In this document: positions 1-10,329 of the stretch, piece by piece
Position numbering within the stretch: position 1 is the first letter of the stretch
Layout: every line of letters begins with the position of its first letter
Program-made: the position numbers and the translations under genes
Assembly (NCBI GenBank): GCA_023376005.1
Contig: CM042141.1
Coordinates: forward strand, 96,386,092-96,450,091
Length of the DNA stretch: 64,000 bases
Source of the DNA: Doryteuthis pealeii
Lineage: Eukaryota; Mollusca; Cephalopoda; Myopsida; Loliginidae
Reading direction: 5' to 3'
Notes under the pieces: generated by a model
The model's input: the letters and a program-made list of their open reading frames with translations, nothing else
Told to the model about the DNA's origin: nothing
Database searches by the model: none

Positions 1-130
1 TCAAGTCAAGTTTGAAAGGACACTTATCATTACGTGTTCTTAAGTTGATTATCTTTACACAATTGTGAGTGAAAGTCTTGCTCAGCAGTTTTGATATTCT
101 TTTGTTCACTTACATTTTCAGAAGTTGAGT

Positions 131-393
131 GGAGGCACACATTGTGTAATGGTTATGATCATAGGAAATGGACATGGTGGCATAAGTTCAAATCTAGGAT
201 GAGGCTGGTAGCATTTCACGGTGCTAATACCCTTGGGAAAACTATGCATCAATCTATTCTCCCTCCAGCTATGGGTAAGTAGTAGGGCAGACTAGGCTCT
301 TTAATCTTGGTATGGCAACCAGTCTAGAAGAAGGAAAACTCTAAATTTAAACGTTAAACTCTATTTAAAAATAGACCTTGTCGGTTTGGTAAA
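131..393 (+). mobile_element. SINE-A (tRNA-derived), tail interrupted by an LTR
   Basis: It starts GGAGGCACACATTGTGTAAT, a degenerate box A, followed by a box B-like GTTCAAATC, then the family body (GCTATGGGTAAGTAGT, CAACCAGTCTAGAAGAAGG). A 16-base direct repeat TACATTTTCAGAAGTT sits at 111-126 and again at 701-716, so SINE plus LTR lie inside one target duplication: the SINE landed first and the LTR then inserted in its tail. Confidence 0.8.
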
Positions 394-691
394 TATTGAA
401 GTAAGTCAGTTAGACAGTCAACAATTGGTTTGAGCAATGTGACTGGCCAAGTCTAACTGCACCAGTGTCAAGACAACTGGTATTTATGGGAATTCAGGAC
501 AGTCCACCCATGCATTTGGGTGAGTCCATTCCCTGAGTCCTGATTGGCTGCTTGGTTTGTAGGGTCCTCTGAGGCTCCATAAATCCTGCCACTTTTCAGT
601 GGTCATTACGGCATTTCAGAATCGTATTCAGTTACGACTGTTTGCCGTCTCGTCTTGCCAATTCGACGGTAATTGGACTTAGTATTCTACA
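394..691 (-). mobile_element. Solo LTR of a Ty3/Gypsy element
   Basis: On the minus strand it begins TGTAGAATACTAAGTCC and ends CTTCAATA. It is homologous to the 3' LTR at 37325-37615. The five bases GTAAA occur directly on both sides (389-393 and 692-696), the 5-bp target duplication expected of a Gypsy integrase. No internal coding sequence remains. A CCAATCAGGA motif and a TTTATGG box recall promoter elements of the LTR. Confidence 0.85.
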
Positions 692-1092
692 GTAAATACA
701 TACATTTTCAGAAGTTCAACAATATCTTATATTTCTGCGTGTCTTTGTGCTTATTTATATTTTGTAAGTTGTTTTTTTTTTTTAATTCTTTGCTTACCAA
801 ATTTTCCCGCAGGCTGTACCAAATTTTCTTGGTATTTTTTACCTGCATGATGGGATATTTCAAAGTTCACTATTCACCTCAACACTCATTTTATACAAAT
901 AAAGTCCTATTATTATTGTAATCTGAGTCCTTCTACTCAATTATAATGAACTAACCATCAGTTTTTGTACTTTGCTTATAGTAGGATTGCTGTGGTGGGA
1001 GAACTGCTGTGAGTGGTTTAAAGTAGGCAAAGAGTTAAATTCATACAGAAATTTAGCATTACTAACATACATCTAGATTTATGTTTTCATGG

Positions 1093-1378
1093 GTATTTAT
1101 GTATTTATCCCTCTTCTCTGTCACAAGTAGGATATGACACAAGGTCAGTTCTTAAGTGGAGTAAAGTTGGTGTGAAATTTTTCCTTCTCCTGGACTGGTT
1201 GCCTAACCAAGATTAAAGATCCCAGTCTGCCCTACAGCTGGAGGGAGAATTTTTGGATTCAAACTTTTACCAAGTGTATTACTATTAGCCTTATGTGAAA
1301 TGCAAACAGCCTTGTCCAGGATTTTAAATTGTATCACCAAGTACATTTCCTATGACAATAACTATTATACCACACTTT
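1093..1378 (-). mobile_element. SINE-A copy
   Basis: Reverse-oriented member of the same family: tail end CACAAGTAGGATATGACACA at the left, body AGACTGGTTGCC-type block (here GGACTGGTTGCCTAACCAAG), and degenerate tRNA head at the right (AACTATTATACCACAC). It is followed directly by a (TA)n tract. Confidence 0.8.
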
Positions 1379-1390
1379 TTTAATAGTATG

Positions 1391-1394
1391 TATG

Positions 1395-1428
<34 letters not shown>
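1391..1428. repeat. (TA)n microsatellite
   Basis: TATG then TA repeats. The right-arm copy (about 56430-56465) has a different repeat number. Confidence 0.9.
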
Positions 1429-1431
<3 letters not shown>

Positions 1432-1464
1432 AGAGTTTTATAATTTGCTTGAAGCATTGTGTAT

Positions 1465-1663
1465 ATATTGGTTTGGAGGTTGATTTTGAAGGCTATCACA
1501 ATGCAGGTGTAAAGAAAAATAAGGTAACAATGGTGTTGTTTGTTAACCTGTGATTTATATTTCAAAATATTAAGAATAAATCACAGGTTAACAAACAACA
1601 CCATAGTTACCTTATTTTTTCTTTACACCTGCATTGTGATAGCCTTCAAAATCAACCTCCAAA

Positions 1664-1669
<6 letters not shown>
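1465..1669. repeat. 205-bp near-perfect palindrome (foldback element)
   Basis: Arms 1465-1557 and 1577-1669 are inverted copies (left begins ATTGGTTTGGAGGTTGATTT; right ends AACCTCCAAACCAAT), with a 19-base centre. The element is embedded in TA repeats on the right and TATATA on the left, so a TA-targeting MITE is plausible. It has no coding capacity; the ORFs seen across it are by-products of the palindrome. Confidence 0.85.

Positions 1670-1730
<61 letters not shown>
1667..1730. repeat. (TA)n(CA)n compound microsatellite
   Basis: About 16 TA units run into about 15 AC units. Confidence 0.95.
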
Positions 1731-1734
<4 letters not shown>

Positions 1735-2356
1735 TGAAAAGAAATTCAAAAATGGTTTCAGAGAATCTTGATTAAATTGCTATGAAAATATTTAATTTCT
1801 ATTCAAATCTAACACTTACCAAAGCAACTATTTTTTTTTTCTATTAATGTTTTCAAACAGAATGTCAGTATTAAGAATACTATAAGTTTTTGTTGGACAA
1901 TCTCTGTACAAAATCTTACAAGCATAAAAACATTTGGATATATTTAAAAATAAACATTTCTTGTGATTTTTTAATAACTTATGTAAACTTTTACAATTAC
2001 ACGTTAAATGTCACAATTTTTTACGCATATTTGATATTACCTTTTGATCATGGAATTGAGCATCAGTCAAGAAGCAACAACCTTCTCCTTGGTTGTTGCC
2101 ATGAATACAGAAGTCATTACAGTGTTAAATCCATCACACCAAAAATTAGCAGTGAGATATTGTTTACAGAATTTCTCAAAGCATAAACAGCAGATTTACA
2201 TCTAAACTGCTGTTCATGTAAAAACTTTGGCTCACAATTCCACCTTTGTTTTATTAATGAAATATAACTCTACACTATTTGTAGGACATTTATTAAAAAA
2301 TAAGGTTAGATTGAATTAAGAAAGGCTTGAAAAACTGAAATTATAAATGGATTTAC

Positions 2357-2643
2357 ATATTTACCAACCCCTCTACACGAGCAGGATGCAACACAAGGTC
2401 AGTTTTTTAGGCAGAGTTTAACAGGTTTGAATTCAGTTTTCCTTCTCCTAGACTGGTTGCCTAACCAAGGTTAAAGAGCCCTGTCTGCCCTGCTATTTAC
2501 CCATAGCTGGAGGGAGAGCAGGTGGATTCATACCTTTCCCAAGGGTTTAGCACTATGTGAAATGTAGACAGCCTCGTCTAGGATTTGAACTCTGGTTGAC
2601 GAGTCCATTTCCCACGACTCTATCCATTACACCACGCACCTGT
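2357..2643 (-). mobile_element. SINE-A copy, near full length
   Basis: Left end TATTTACCAACCCCTCTACA is the family 3' end. The right end has the tRNA-derived head inverted: box B complement GGATTTGAACTC and box A region CTATCCATTACACCACGCAC. A useful reference copy for the family. Confidence 0.9.
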
Positions 2644-2867
2644 AAATAGATTTATACTTGAACAGTAAATTATTAAAGTGAAAAAAAGTTAAATGTATGT
2701 ATTTGTATTTTTCAAGAAATGACTCTTTTCTCAGCTGTTTGTCTCTGAATAGTAGAACTCTAATCATTGATATTTATGTTATTCACCAGTTTTTATTAAT
2801 CTTTCTTTACAACTCATTAGTAAATTCTTGTAAATTATGTTTGTTTGTATTAATTGAGTTTTGTTTC

Positions 2868-3182
2868 TATTGAAGTCAGTAAGTCTACTGTTGGTTTGAA
2901 TAACAGCAGCTAACCAAGTACAACTTAAGCAGTGTCCAAGACAGTTGGTATATATAGAAATCAAGAATGACCCATTCATGAATTTGGGTGATTTGGTCAT
3001 TCCATTCCTTGAGTTCTAATTGGCTGCTTGACTGCTTGATTTAAATGACATTGTGGAGTCTTATATATATCCTGTCATTTTGCAGTAGACTTTGTGACTA
3101 TTCGGGTTTTGTATTTAAGTTACAACCGTTTGTTGCCTTGTCTTCCCAGTTCGACGGTAATTGGAACTTTAATTATTCTTCA
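2868..3182 (-). mobile_element. Solo LTR of the Gypsy family (315 bp)
   Basis: On the minus strand it begins TGAAGAATAATTAAAGTTCC and ends CTTCAATA. GTTTC is duplicated exactly at 2863-2867 and 3183-3187. Compared with the 394-691 copy it is older (first T-G-T changed to TGA). Confidence 0.85.
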
Positions 3183-3492
3183 GTTTCATCTTGTCTTTTC
3201 CAATTTATGGTCAAATCATGCTGAAAGCACCAGTTCCAAGGTTAAGAACCAATGAGTTTATTCAATGTAAAAACAGATAGTTTAAGCAACCTGAGTCCTT
3301 TTGTTATTAAAACGGCTTGATTCAGTATTAAATGACCTGAAAACGGTTGATGTACCATAAAACAAAAACAATCAACCAAAATGATCTTTTCCAGTTGTAC
3401 CTTAAGTATTCACTTTTATGGACATTTGCCTCTGTTGTTATATATTCATGACTATGTAACATGACTAAATAGATTCACCTAGTGCCCCCCCC

Positions 3493-3668
3493 CCTCTGGG
3501 GAGTAGTGGCTAATGTGCTGGAATGTGACATTGTAGTAAGCAAGTAAGCAGTCATGCTATTATGTTCACTTCAAGGACTGATAACCTTGTGAAATGTATG
3601 AACCCCTAATTCCCTACTGTTCTTCTACAAGGATGGCTTGAAATGCCATTAAACAAAGAAACCAGACT
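3493..3668 (+). mobile_element. SINE-E-like repeat
   Basis: Contains GTAGTGGCTAATGTGCTGGA as a degenerate tRNA-like head, TTCACTTCAAGGACTGATAA and a tail ATGCCATTAAACAAAGAAAC. A related inverted copy lies at 30405-30640. Family assignment is by eye. Confidence 0.45.
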
Positions 3669-4710
3669 AAACCAAATAATGGTTGTGATCAAAGTACATG
3701 TGTCTCATGTTGAGAAACATATGATTGAATAAAGAAAATTACACACACTTTTAATCATCTGAACAAATAAATACATGTCTGAATCATCTACTGAGTATTG
3801 TTTTGTCTATTCATGTGTGAAGAAATGATCAACAAGGTAATTTTGCCAACCCCTTTTTTTGGATGGAGAAAATGCCAAAGTGGCCAGCTAAGGACCTGGT
3901 TAGTCACTGGGGAATCGGACTTGTTGCTCATGGTTTCTGTCAATGGAACTGTGATTGGCTGGGCATTGCGAGCGCTGATGCTGTCAATTGTCAAGCATAG
4001 AGCATGGTGATCCGAGATCTTTCAGCATGTGGAGTCAGTTTAACCCACATTGGGTGTATGCTGTCGCACACACATATACTGAGGAAATATATTTATAATG
4101 TGATCAATAAGCATTCCCCGGGCATGCAAGAAAAAGAACAGCAATAATGATGCTGAATGGAGGAGTATTCAAAATCATTTAATTTGTTCCTGCTTTTGTA
4201 TGAGATCACACATTGCTTTAACCATTTGAACACCTTTGACCAGACAAACTTGTTTATTTTACAATCTAATCTAATAATATCAATTGGTCATAGAGAAAGA
4301 TTTAAATTGGTTTTTAAATCAAATATTAGTTATCTTAGTAAAAGCTGGTAAAAATTATTTTCTAAATTCAGTCTGAAAATGGTAAAGGGAGTGTGTAGTG
4401 GGGGGGGGGGGGGGGCTACAATTTCTTTGTTGGAGACAGACCATTTGAGATAAAAGGTTATTATTGGACCCAGGCATTTTGAGATAAAGCTTGTCTCTAG
4501 TTTGACCCAAATGATTTGAAACAAGAAACCCCATTCCTTTTTTGACCCCTTTCACTCTCTAACATTCCAGAATGTTGCAAACAATCTTTATTGTTTATAA
4601 CAAACTCATTTACATTTTCTTTTCTTTCTTTTTTCGGTTTGGATTGACAAAAAGTTCTACTTCCAAATATCATTTTGAATTTGTTTAAAGAAATGCCAAC
4701 ATTTACAGTC
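3669..4710. other. Non-coding stretch shared by both arms, unclassified
   Basis: No known element was recognised. It holds a GC-richer part near 3840-4070 and a 16-base G run at 4400-4415. A 70-codon ORF (3798-4010) is repeated in the right arm, but its composition and lack of context do not support a protein. Confidence 0.5.
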
Positions 4711-4719
4711 GCCACCCCC

Positions 4720-4919
4720 NNNNNNNNNNNNNNNNNNNNNNNNNNNNNNNNNNNNNNNNNNNNNNNNNNNNNNNNNNNNNNNNNNNNNNNNNNNNNNNNN
4801 NNNNNNNNNNNNNNNNNNNNNNNNNNNNNNNNNNNNNNNNNNNNNNNNNNNNNNNNNNNNNNNNNNNNNNNNNNNNNNNNNNNNNNNNNNNNNNNNNNNN
4901 NNNNNNNNNNNNNNNNNNN
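4720..4919. other. Assembly gap, exactly 200 N
   Basis: The round length indicates a scaffolding placeholder rather than a measured gap. Any ORF crossing it is meaningless. Confidence 0.99.
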
Positions 4920-4922
4920 AAA

Positions 4923-5033
4923 ACGCGAGGCCAACACACAGTTGATGAAATCATCCCGAGAAACAAGGACGGATGGCGACTGCTCCGTAAATTGGAGAAG
5001 TGTATCGAAGAACAGGAGAATGAAAAGAAGTAA
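4923..5033 (+). CDS. Partial: C-terminal 36 residues of an unidentified protein
   Basis: Directly after the gap one frame reads 36 codons to TAA at 5031-5033. The peptide is charged and helix-prone (begins TRGQHTVDEIIPRNKDGW, then LLRKLEKCIEEQENEKK), which looks like a genuine protein end rather than noise. It is followed by a 320-base AT-rich 3' UTR with a poly(A) signal. Upstream exons are lost in the gap or the misplaced contig. A longer competing frame (to 5184) is rich in Arg and Ser and less protein-like. I do not recognise the family. The exon's left boundary is not visible. Confidence 0.5.
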   Translation, partial: TRGQHTVDEIIPRNKDGWRLLRKLEKCIEEQENEKK

Positions 5034-5350
5034 AGATATTTATCGTAAAAGAACAGTTAATTCATTTGGAAGAAAGGAACGAATCATCGTTGAAAAGAGA
5101 ATAATAATTTTAACAGAGAGACATTGTTGTGGTTTGCAACATCGCAGTGAGTTAAAAAAATGTTCAAGATTTTGTATTCTTTAAATCCTTATTTTTGTCA
5201 CGTATTTTGAATATTGTTAATATGGTTGATATGTTCAATTGCTCGTCCATCATTTGATAACATGAATCATACATTCACTTTACCCCTCTTATTACATGTA
5301 TATTTGTATATATGTATTTATCTTTTAATGGTAAATTGTATTTAAATGTA

Positions 5351-5356
5351 AATAAA
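5351..5356 (+). terminator. Probable poly(A) signal AATAAA
   Basis: AATAAA lies 318 bases after the stop at 5033, followed by GT/T-rich sequence (TGTTTATGTGTTTATTTG) as expected downstream of a cleavage site. A second AATAAA-type motif is not needed. Confidence 0.5.
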
Positions 5357-5379
5357 TGTTTATGTGTTTATTTGAAATC

Positions 5380-6960
5380 CTGTTCGCTCTTTGTCATTCA
5401 GCATTGTTGTCGTTCATCGGCCTCCCATCCTTCTCAGAGAGAAAAGTTTTGAATCCCATCCCTTTTGTATATTTTTATTTTTACACTTGGGACCTTTTGC
5501 ATATTTTTTTTTATTATTCTTTGTTGTGTAAGTACGCTGGTCGTCCCTAACAAGTGTGTGTGTGCGTATCAGCATGTACACCTATAACTTTCTCAGCTGA
5601 GCAATTAAAGAGTTGAAATTTAATTAACAGATACAGCTTGATAAGGTGCACAAAGTGTTGTAGGTGGGGACATCAGCAGTGATCAGAGTGCAGTCCAAGA
5701 AGACCATGCAGTGTACTTCAGCCCAGTTCTTGAATTCATCTGGGGGTCACTAGTGACCAAATTACAGACTTTGGTATTAGATAGGTACTGTTAACCAATG
5801 TGAGCAATAGGAGATTTTAAAATTTAGCTAGATAATCCAGGGTAAGGCTGGGTACATATAGCTAGTAATATATATATAATTACAAAAAGATAAATTAAAT
5901 TTACCTAATGTTTTGATTTATTCTTTTTTCTGTTTTTCTAACTGGTAAAAATTCTCATTATGTTTGTATAAATGTAACCGCAACCCAGCAAAACTGGCAC
6001 ACCACAGTAAATTTGTCATTAAAACAATAATGCACTTAAAATGCCCTAATTTAAAAAAAAATGCAATTTCCAGTTTGATTAGCAACTGAGAATGTTATTG
6101 TTGCAACTCTAGTATCAGAATTAACAGAGAAATAATAGGAAGAGACACAGCAAGTATTAATGATAGAGGAAAAGGTTTACAAAACAAAGATACAAGGTGA
6201 ACAAATTAATTAGAAATTGCTAGATTAAATTAACAAGTTCTGTGAGATCTTGTTTCTCTTCCCTGAGGTTTAATCAGACGTGTTTTATAGGAAAGCAGAC
6301 AATTCCATTCTCATTATTTAGGTACTATATGACAATTTATGATGCGTGTATTTACACTCAACATATACAAGTTTTAATTATCCAAATTCTCAAACTTTTT
6401 TCATTCCTTCTTTAATAATAGAAACATTGATATCATCTCTGACTACTGTAACAACAGGAACCAGACAAGTTCATGGGTTATCTAATAATAAACAACAATA
6501 GTTCTAAGATAATTTGTGAATCATATAAGAATCCGCAACACTTGTGTATATACTAATGGTAAATAGAATTCATTCATGTTGTTAGTGTCATAAGTGGCTT
6601 TTTCCTTTGCACTCTAGTTTTATCATCACTGTTCCACTAGATCATCACTTAAAATGCATTGCTCATCTCTCATAAAAAGAAACACAAACAAAGTGACTAT
6701 TCAAAAACTCTTATTCATTTTCTCTAAAACCCTCAAAACAACTGCACTGCCATTTATTATTCAAAATAAATAAAGTAAAACTGTTTAAAGAGAGAAAAAG
6801 GAAAGAGTCATTTGAGATAAAAATTAATCAGCAGACACAAACAGCACCAGTATATAAAATCTTTAATAAGACTACAAAAACAATCTCTCTGGTCTAGCAC
6901 TAGCAACAAAGGGATAGACTCCCTTGTTGTTGTGTTGTGATATATTAAAAATCAGTTCAA
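5380..6960. other. No gene or classified repeat seen
   Basis: AT-rich sequence. A GC-richer patch at 5640-5770 may be an old repeat fragment. Nothing with coding character. Confidence 0.5.
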
Positions 6961-6964
6961 GTTA

Positions 6965-7162
6965 AAAACAATAAATCTAATATTGTACTTAAGACTGTTA
7001 AACAAGGATTACTTGACTTGGAAAGATTATTTGAGACTGTTAAACAAGGATTACTTGACACTGTTGAAGGGCTGGTTCAGCTCAGTCGGTAGAGCATCTG
7101 CCAAGGAACCACAAGGTTCAGGGTTTGATACTGGCCTTCGCCAACTCAGCGCATGAGTAGTA
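6965..7162. repeat. Left arm of about 195-bp inverted repeat
   Basis: Matches the complement of 7759-7942. The arm holds two tandem copies of a 30-40-base motif (GACTGTTAAACAAGGATTAC twice) and the start of a SINE-B. The 600-base spacer carries a minisatellite built on a related GACTGTT motif. Confidence 0.75.
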
Positions 7163-7340
7163 TAGCTTGGATACTGTATGGTAAAGTGGGGAGCTGATGG
7201 TAGGCGTGGTGCTTTACCTCAAATGCAAAAGCAATATCCCTGGTCTAGCACAAGTGAAGAGGGGATAGACTCCCTTGCTGTCTGGCTGATGCCAACAATA
7301 AGCCACCCTGCCAACTTTACTTCTTTTTTTTTTTTTTTTA
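7069..7340 (+). mobile_element. SINE-B (tRNA-derived), full length with T-rich tail
   Basis: The head GCTGGTTCAGCTCAGTCGGT-AGAGCATCTG has an intact box A (TAGCTCAGTCGG-like) and box B GGGTTTGATAC. The family body includes AAAGTGGGGAGCTGATGG and GGGATAGACTCCCTTGCTG. It is a SINE head, not a functional tRNA: the acceptor arm and 3' half are absent. Confidence 0.85.
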
Positions 7341-7343
7341 CTT

Positions 7344-7548
7344 GAGACTGTTGTTAGACGACGATTATCACCTGAGACTGTTGTTAGACGACGATTACTG
7401 CCTGAGACTGTTGTTAGACGATGATTATCACCTGAGACTGTTGTTAGACGATGATTATCACCTGAGACTGTTGTTAGACAAAGATTACCCAATACTGTTG
7501 TTAGACGACGATTATCACCTGAGACTGTTGTTAGATGAAGATCACCCA
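7344..7548. repeat. 30-bp minisatellite, 7 copies
   Basis: The unit is GAGACTGTTGTTAGACGACG-ATTATCACCT. Copies 1-4 are exact 30-mers at 7344, 7374, 7404 and 7434; copies 5-7 carry 1-2-base deletions. As 30 is divisible by 3, both strands stay open and give spurious repeat proteins. Confidence 0.95.
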
Positions 7549-7756
7549 TAGAAGTCATAAGGCAAAATAATTATAAAAATGATAAAATACTCAAAGAGAA
7601 AAATGAGAAAAATATGATAAACAGATTACCGAAAGTGATTTAATGTCAACAGATTTTTAAAAAGTTTCTAATAGAAAATATAATAAACAGTTTAGACAAC
7701 TGCTTGAATTAATAAGATTTTACAAGAGAAAAACATTATTCATCTGATGGAGTTTT

Positions 7757-7842
7757 TGTACTACTCATACGCTGAGTTGGCGAAGGCCGGTATCAAGCAC
7801 GGAACCTTGTGGCTCTACCGACTGAGCTAAACCGGCCCTTCA
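7757..7842 (-). mobile_element. SINE-B head fragment
   Basis: Only the tRNA-like head is present (GCCGGTTTAGCTCAGTCGGT on the minus strand). It belongs to the inverted-repeat arm at 7759-7942, so it arose with that arm rather than by a separate full insertion. Confidence 0.75.
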
Positions 7843-7942
7843 ACAGTGTCAAGTAATCCCTGTTTAACAGTCTCACCTAATCTTTCAAAGTCAAGTAATC
7901 CTTGTCAAACAGTCTTAAGTACAATATTAGATTTATTGTTTA
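7759..7942. repeat. Right arm of inverted repeat
   Basis: Complement of 6965-7162, including GTAATCCTTGTCAAACAGTC and the SINE-B head. Confidence 0.75.
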
Positions 7943-8595
7943 AGATATCACAACACAACGAAGGAGTTTATTATTGGAAAGTAAATAATTTCACAAAGGT
8001 TTTTTTTTTTAAATCCTTATTTCAAAGTTTAGTATCTTTCTAGCATATTTTTGTTTAATACACCTCCAATAATTCTTTAAGTGTGAATATATAAATATCA
8101 ATATTAATACCATGCCAAAAGTTTTACAAAGAATCCAGAGTGTCTTGGGGAAAATTAAGAACACTTTATTTGATAAATAAAACTTTTTAAAAAATGTAAA
8201 GAGGTTAAAGCGAGAAAATTGCTGAATTTTCAAATACATCACTTCCTAAATGTAAACAGTGGATAACTCTTTAATATTTAAATGATTTTAGCTGAAACAT
8301 CTTGGACTAATTTTTTTTTAAATACTTGAGAGATAACACAAGATGCCCAGACAACCAAGTTGGATAAGAAAAGACAGAATTTAAAATGTTATGCCAACCT
8401 TTTCAAAATGAAACAAAAATTCCTGGAATTTTATTTGGGTGTCAGGACTTTAAATAAATACCAGTATAAATATCAAAATAAAATAAAAATTTAAAAAACT
8501 AATAGATTTAAAGTTGTCTGAATTTTTTAGATTAAATATTTTTATTATTATTTTTACCACCTTTCTTTTCATCTTTATTGTTCCTTTTTATTTAA

Positions 8596-8752
8596 ATATT
8601 TTCATTTAAATCTCAAGTGTAGTTCATTTGAAGAGGTCTGTACTCATGGTCATTGAAAATAAGTTGAATAATTGCCAAAACTGGGGTAGCTGAGTAAACA
8701 TCTAATATGGGATTGTAGTCTCACTAGAAATCATTTTCTTTTAAACAGGGTC
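8596..8752. repeat. Dispersed repeat H, copy 1
   Basis: Shares about 150 bases with 12148-12305 in direct orientation (CATTTAAATCTCAAGTGTAG, TTCATTTGAAGAGGTCTGTA). Class unknown; no terminal repeats seen. Confidence 0.7.
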
Positions 8753-9015
8753 AAAGCATACTACTCCCAAACCCCATTGACAGGAGGGGGTCCAAGCGAG
8801 GCATCGGTCCAAGACTGTTTGGGGTCCATGGAAGGGCAGGTTTCATGTATTTTATATGAATACTACTTTATGAAAATTATGGAGGCCCTGTATCATAGAT
8901 TCAAAGGGAAACCATGAGATGCTAGCACCAGGTCTGCTTTTAAATGTATAATCTAACATTATACAACTGTTAAAGAAACCAGGATGAATTGGAAATATAC
9001 TTATTTTAAAGTTAA

Positions 9016-9318
9016 TCTATACATATATAAAGGTCAGTTGGTGTGTATGTCCAGATGAAACTACGAAAATAAAACGACAAAATAAATATATATACACATT
9101 GAATATAACCAATTTTTGCTTTTTGTGCAAAGATTATGAAGATTTGATTTATATTCAAAGATATTTAGAAATTAGAATATACATAGAAATAGCATTGAAA
9201 TTCTACCTAAAAATGTACAGCATTTATAAATCACAAAAGTAAACAAATTTATACACCAATCTATTTTCTTTCTTTTTTGACACATTCTACCCAGGCATTG
9301 CTGGGTAGCCACTTCTAG
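9016..9318 (+). mobile_element. Non-autonomous Helitron
   Basis: The 5' end TCTATACATATATAAAGG and 3' end ...CTTCTAG sit between A (9015) and T (9319), the A/T target expected of Helitrons. A hairpin ACCCAG-GCATTG-CTGGGT lies just upstream of the CTAG terminus. The body is AT-rich with no Rep/helicase coding. Helitron 5'-TC, 3'-CTRR plus hairpin is the defining structure. Confidence 0.7.
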
Positions 9319-9766
9319 TATATTCATAAATTTGAAATTGAAAAAAAAAAAATTTTCTACTTACAGAACATAGGGAAGAGAATGGCACTGTATACATCAG
9401 ATGTATACAAGGTGTTTTTACTAATATCCAATAAATATTGAATATTTTTAATTCCAGTAAAGTAAATCTCCAAGGTAAATCCTTTGAATTATTTAAGAAA
9501 TACTAGTTGAAAGATTTGAAAAGAAAATGAAAATATAGCTTAAGATGTAGATTTTATTGATATAATCCAATCCAGAATAATATTGGTATAACATCCTTGA
9601 GTATTAGATCCTTTCATCCCATGGTCAGTAGAGTCGTTAGGTACAAAGATGAACAACGAAAAATGAAGAGGTACAGGGATTTGTTTTTCTAGCATCACAC
9701 TGAGACATTAAGAATTTCCTTTCCATTATAAAAATGTCTTATAACACTGTAGTTAGGGTGCCTCAC

Positions 9767-9890
9767 ATGGTTTAATGGTTAGCAAGCTAGATTAGCAGAC
9801 CATTGTTAATGAGTTCGATTCTCACTGGGTGCCCCATCATCTGCCTGTGTACCACATCTAAGTTAAGTTTAGTAAATAATTATAACACGA
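9767..9890 (+). mobile_element. SINE-D (short tRNA-derived)
   Basis: The head TAATGGTTAGCAAGCTAGAT carries box A; GAGTTCGATTCTCACTGGGT carries box B and ends TGCCCCA. The short tail TTAAGTTTAGTAAATAATTA is family-typical. Confidence 0.75.
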
Positions 9891-10329
9891 TACTCATTAT
9901 CCAGTGATTCTCCATTTTGTTTGTATCTTAGAAGTAAAAAGAAACAAAACAAACAAATAAACATTTATATTGAACCATTTGTAGATATAAAATAAATATT
10001 CATTTTCCCTTATTTGATTTATAAGGAATTTGTAGAGAATCAAAAGCAAATCTTAAATATTGGATATAAATACAGGGTGAGAACATTCCAAAATATTATA
10101 GTTGTTGCTATTATCTTGTTATGTTGAGATATTGCTGTCTGTTAATAATTAAAAGATACTTAAAATTCCCTTTTGTCCTTTTAAACTGGTATTACCAATT
10201 TGGTGTTTGTGAGTAACAAACAAAAAAGAATGAAGCTTCTTTGTAGTATCTTTTCTTTAAGCTTCTGACCAGGTTGAGAGGCTAGAACAAGTACCCCCCC
10301 CCTACTGTTACAAAACTCACAAGAGGTTG

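Larger units (their letters stand above)
1..4719. repeat. Left arm of 4.7-kb near-identical inverted duplication
   Basis: The whole stretch reads as the reverse complement of 53144-57859 (base 1 pairs with 57859, base 4710 with about 53153). Differences are mainly single-base indels, homopolymer length and (TA)n/(CA)n length. Homology is still running at base 1, so the arm continues beyond the window. It stops within about 10 bases of the N gap. Differences of this kind are typical of two alleles or a very recent duplication. Confidence 0.95.

Noticed and set aside
91..282. 63-codon ORF repeated at 57577-57795
   Set aside because: It is read through a SINE-A body; similar frames appear in other SINE-A copies.
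1380..1737. ORFs of Ile/Tyr or Thr/His repeats (also near 17339, 18753, 19374, 31580, 41665, 59772)
   Set aside because: They are translations of (TA)n and (CA)n microsatellites.
1890..2186. 98-codon ORF
   Set aside because: AT-driven composition, no motif, no splice context; present in the right arm only as non-coding sequence.
3798..4010. 70-codon ORF present in both inverted arms
   Set aside because: Two copies exist only because of the arm duplication; the peptide shows no domain and the opposite strand is equally open.
4497..5184. ORFs of 87-169 codons crossing the gap on both strands
   Set aside because: They run through 200 N placeholders, so the reading frames have no meaning.
7069..7160. 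tRNA gene
   Set aside because: Box A and B are present, but the sequence continues into the SINE-B body without a closing acceptor stem; the same holds for the other SINE heads.
7344..7548. CRISPR array or repeat protein gene
   Set aside because: Units are contiguous with no spacers, the genome is eukaryotic, and both strands are open only because the unit length is 30.
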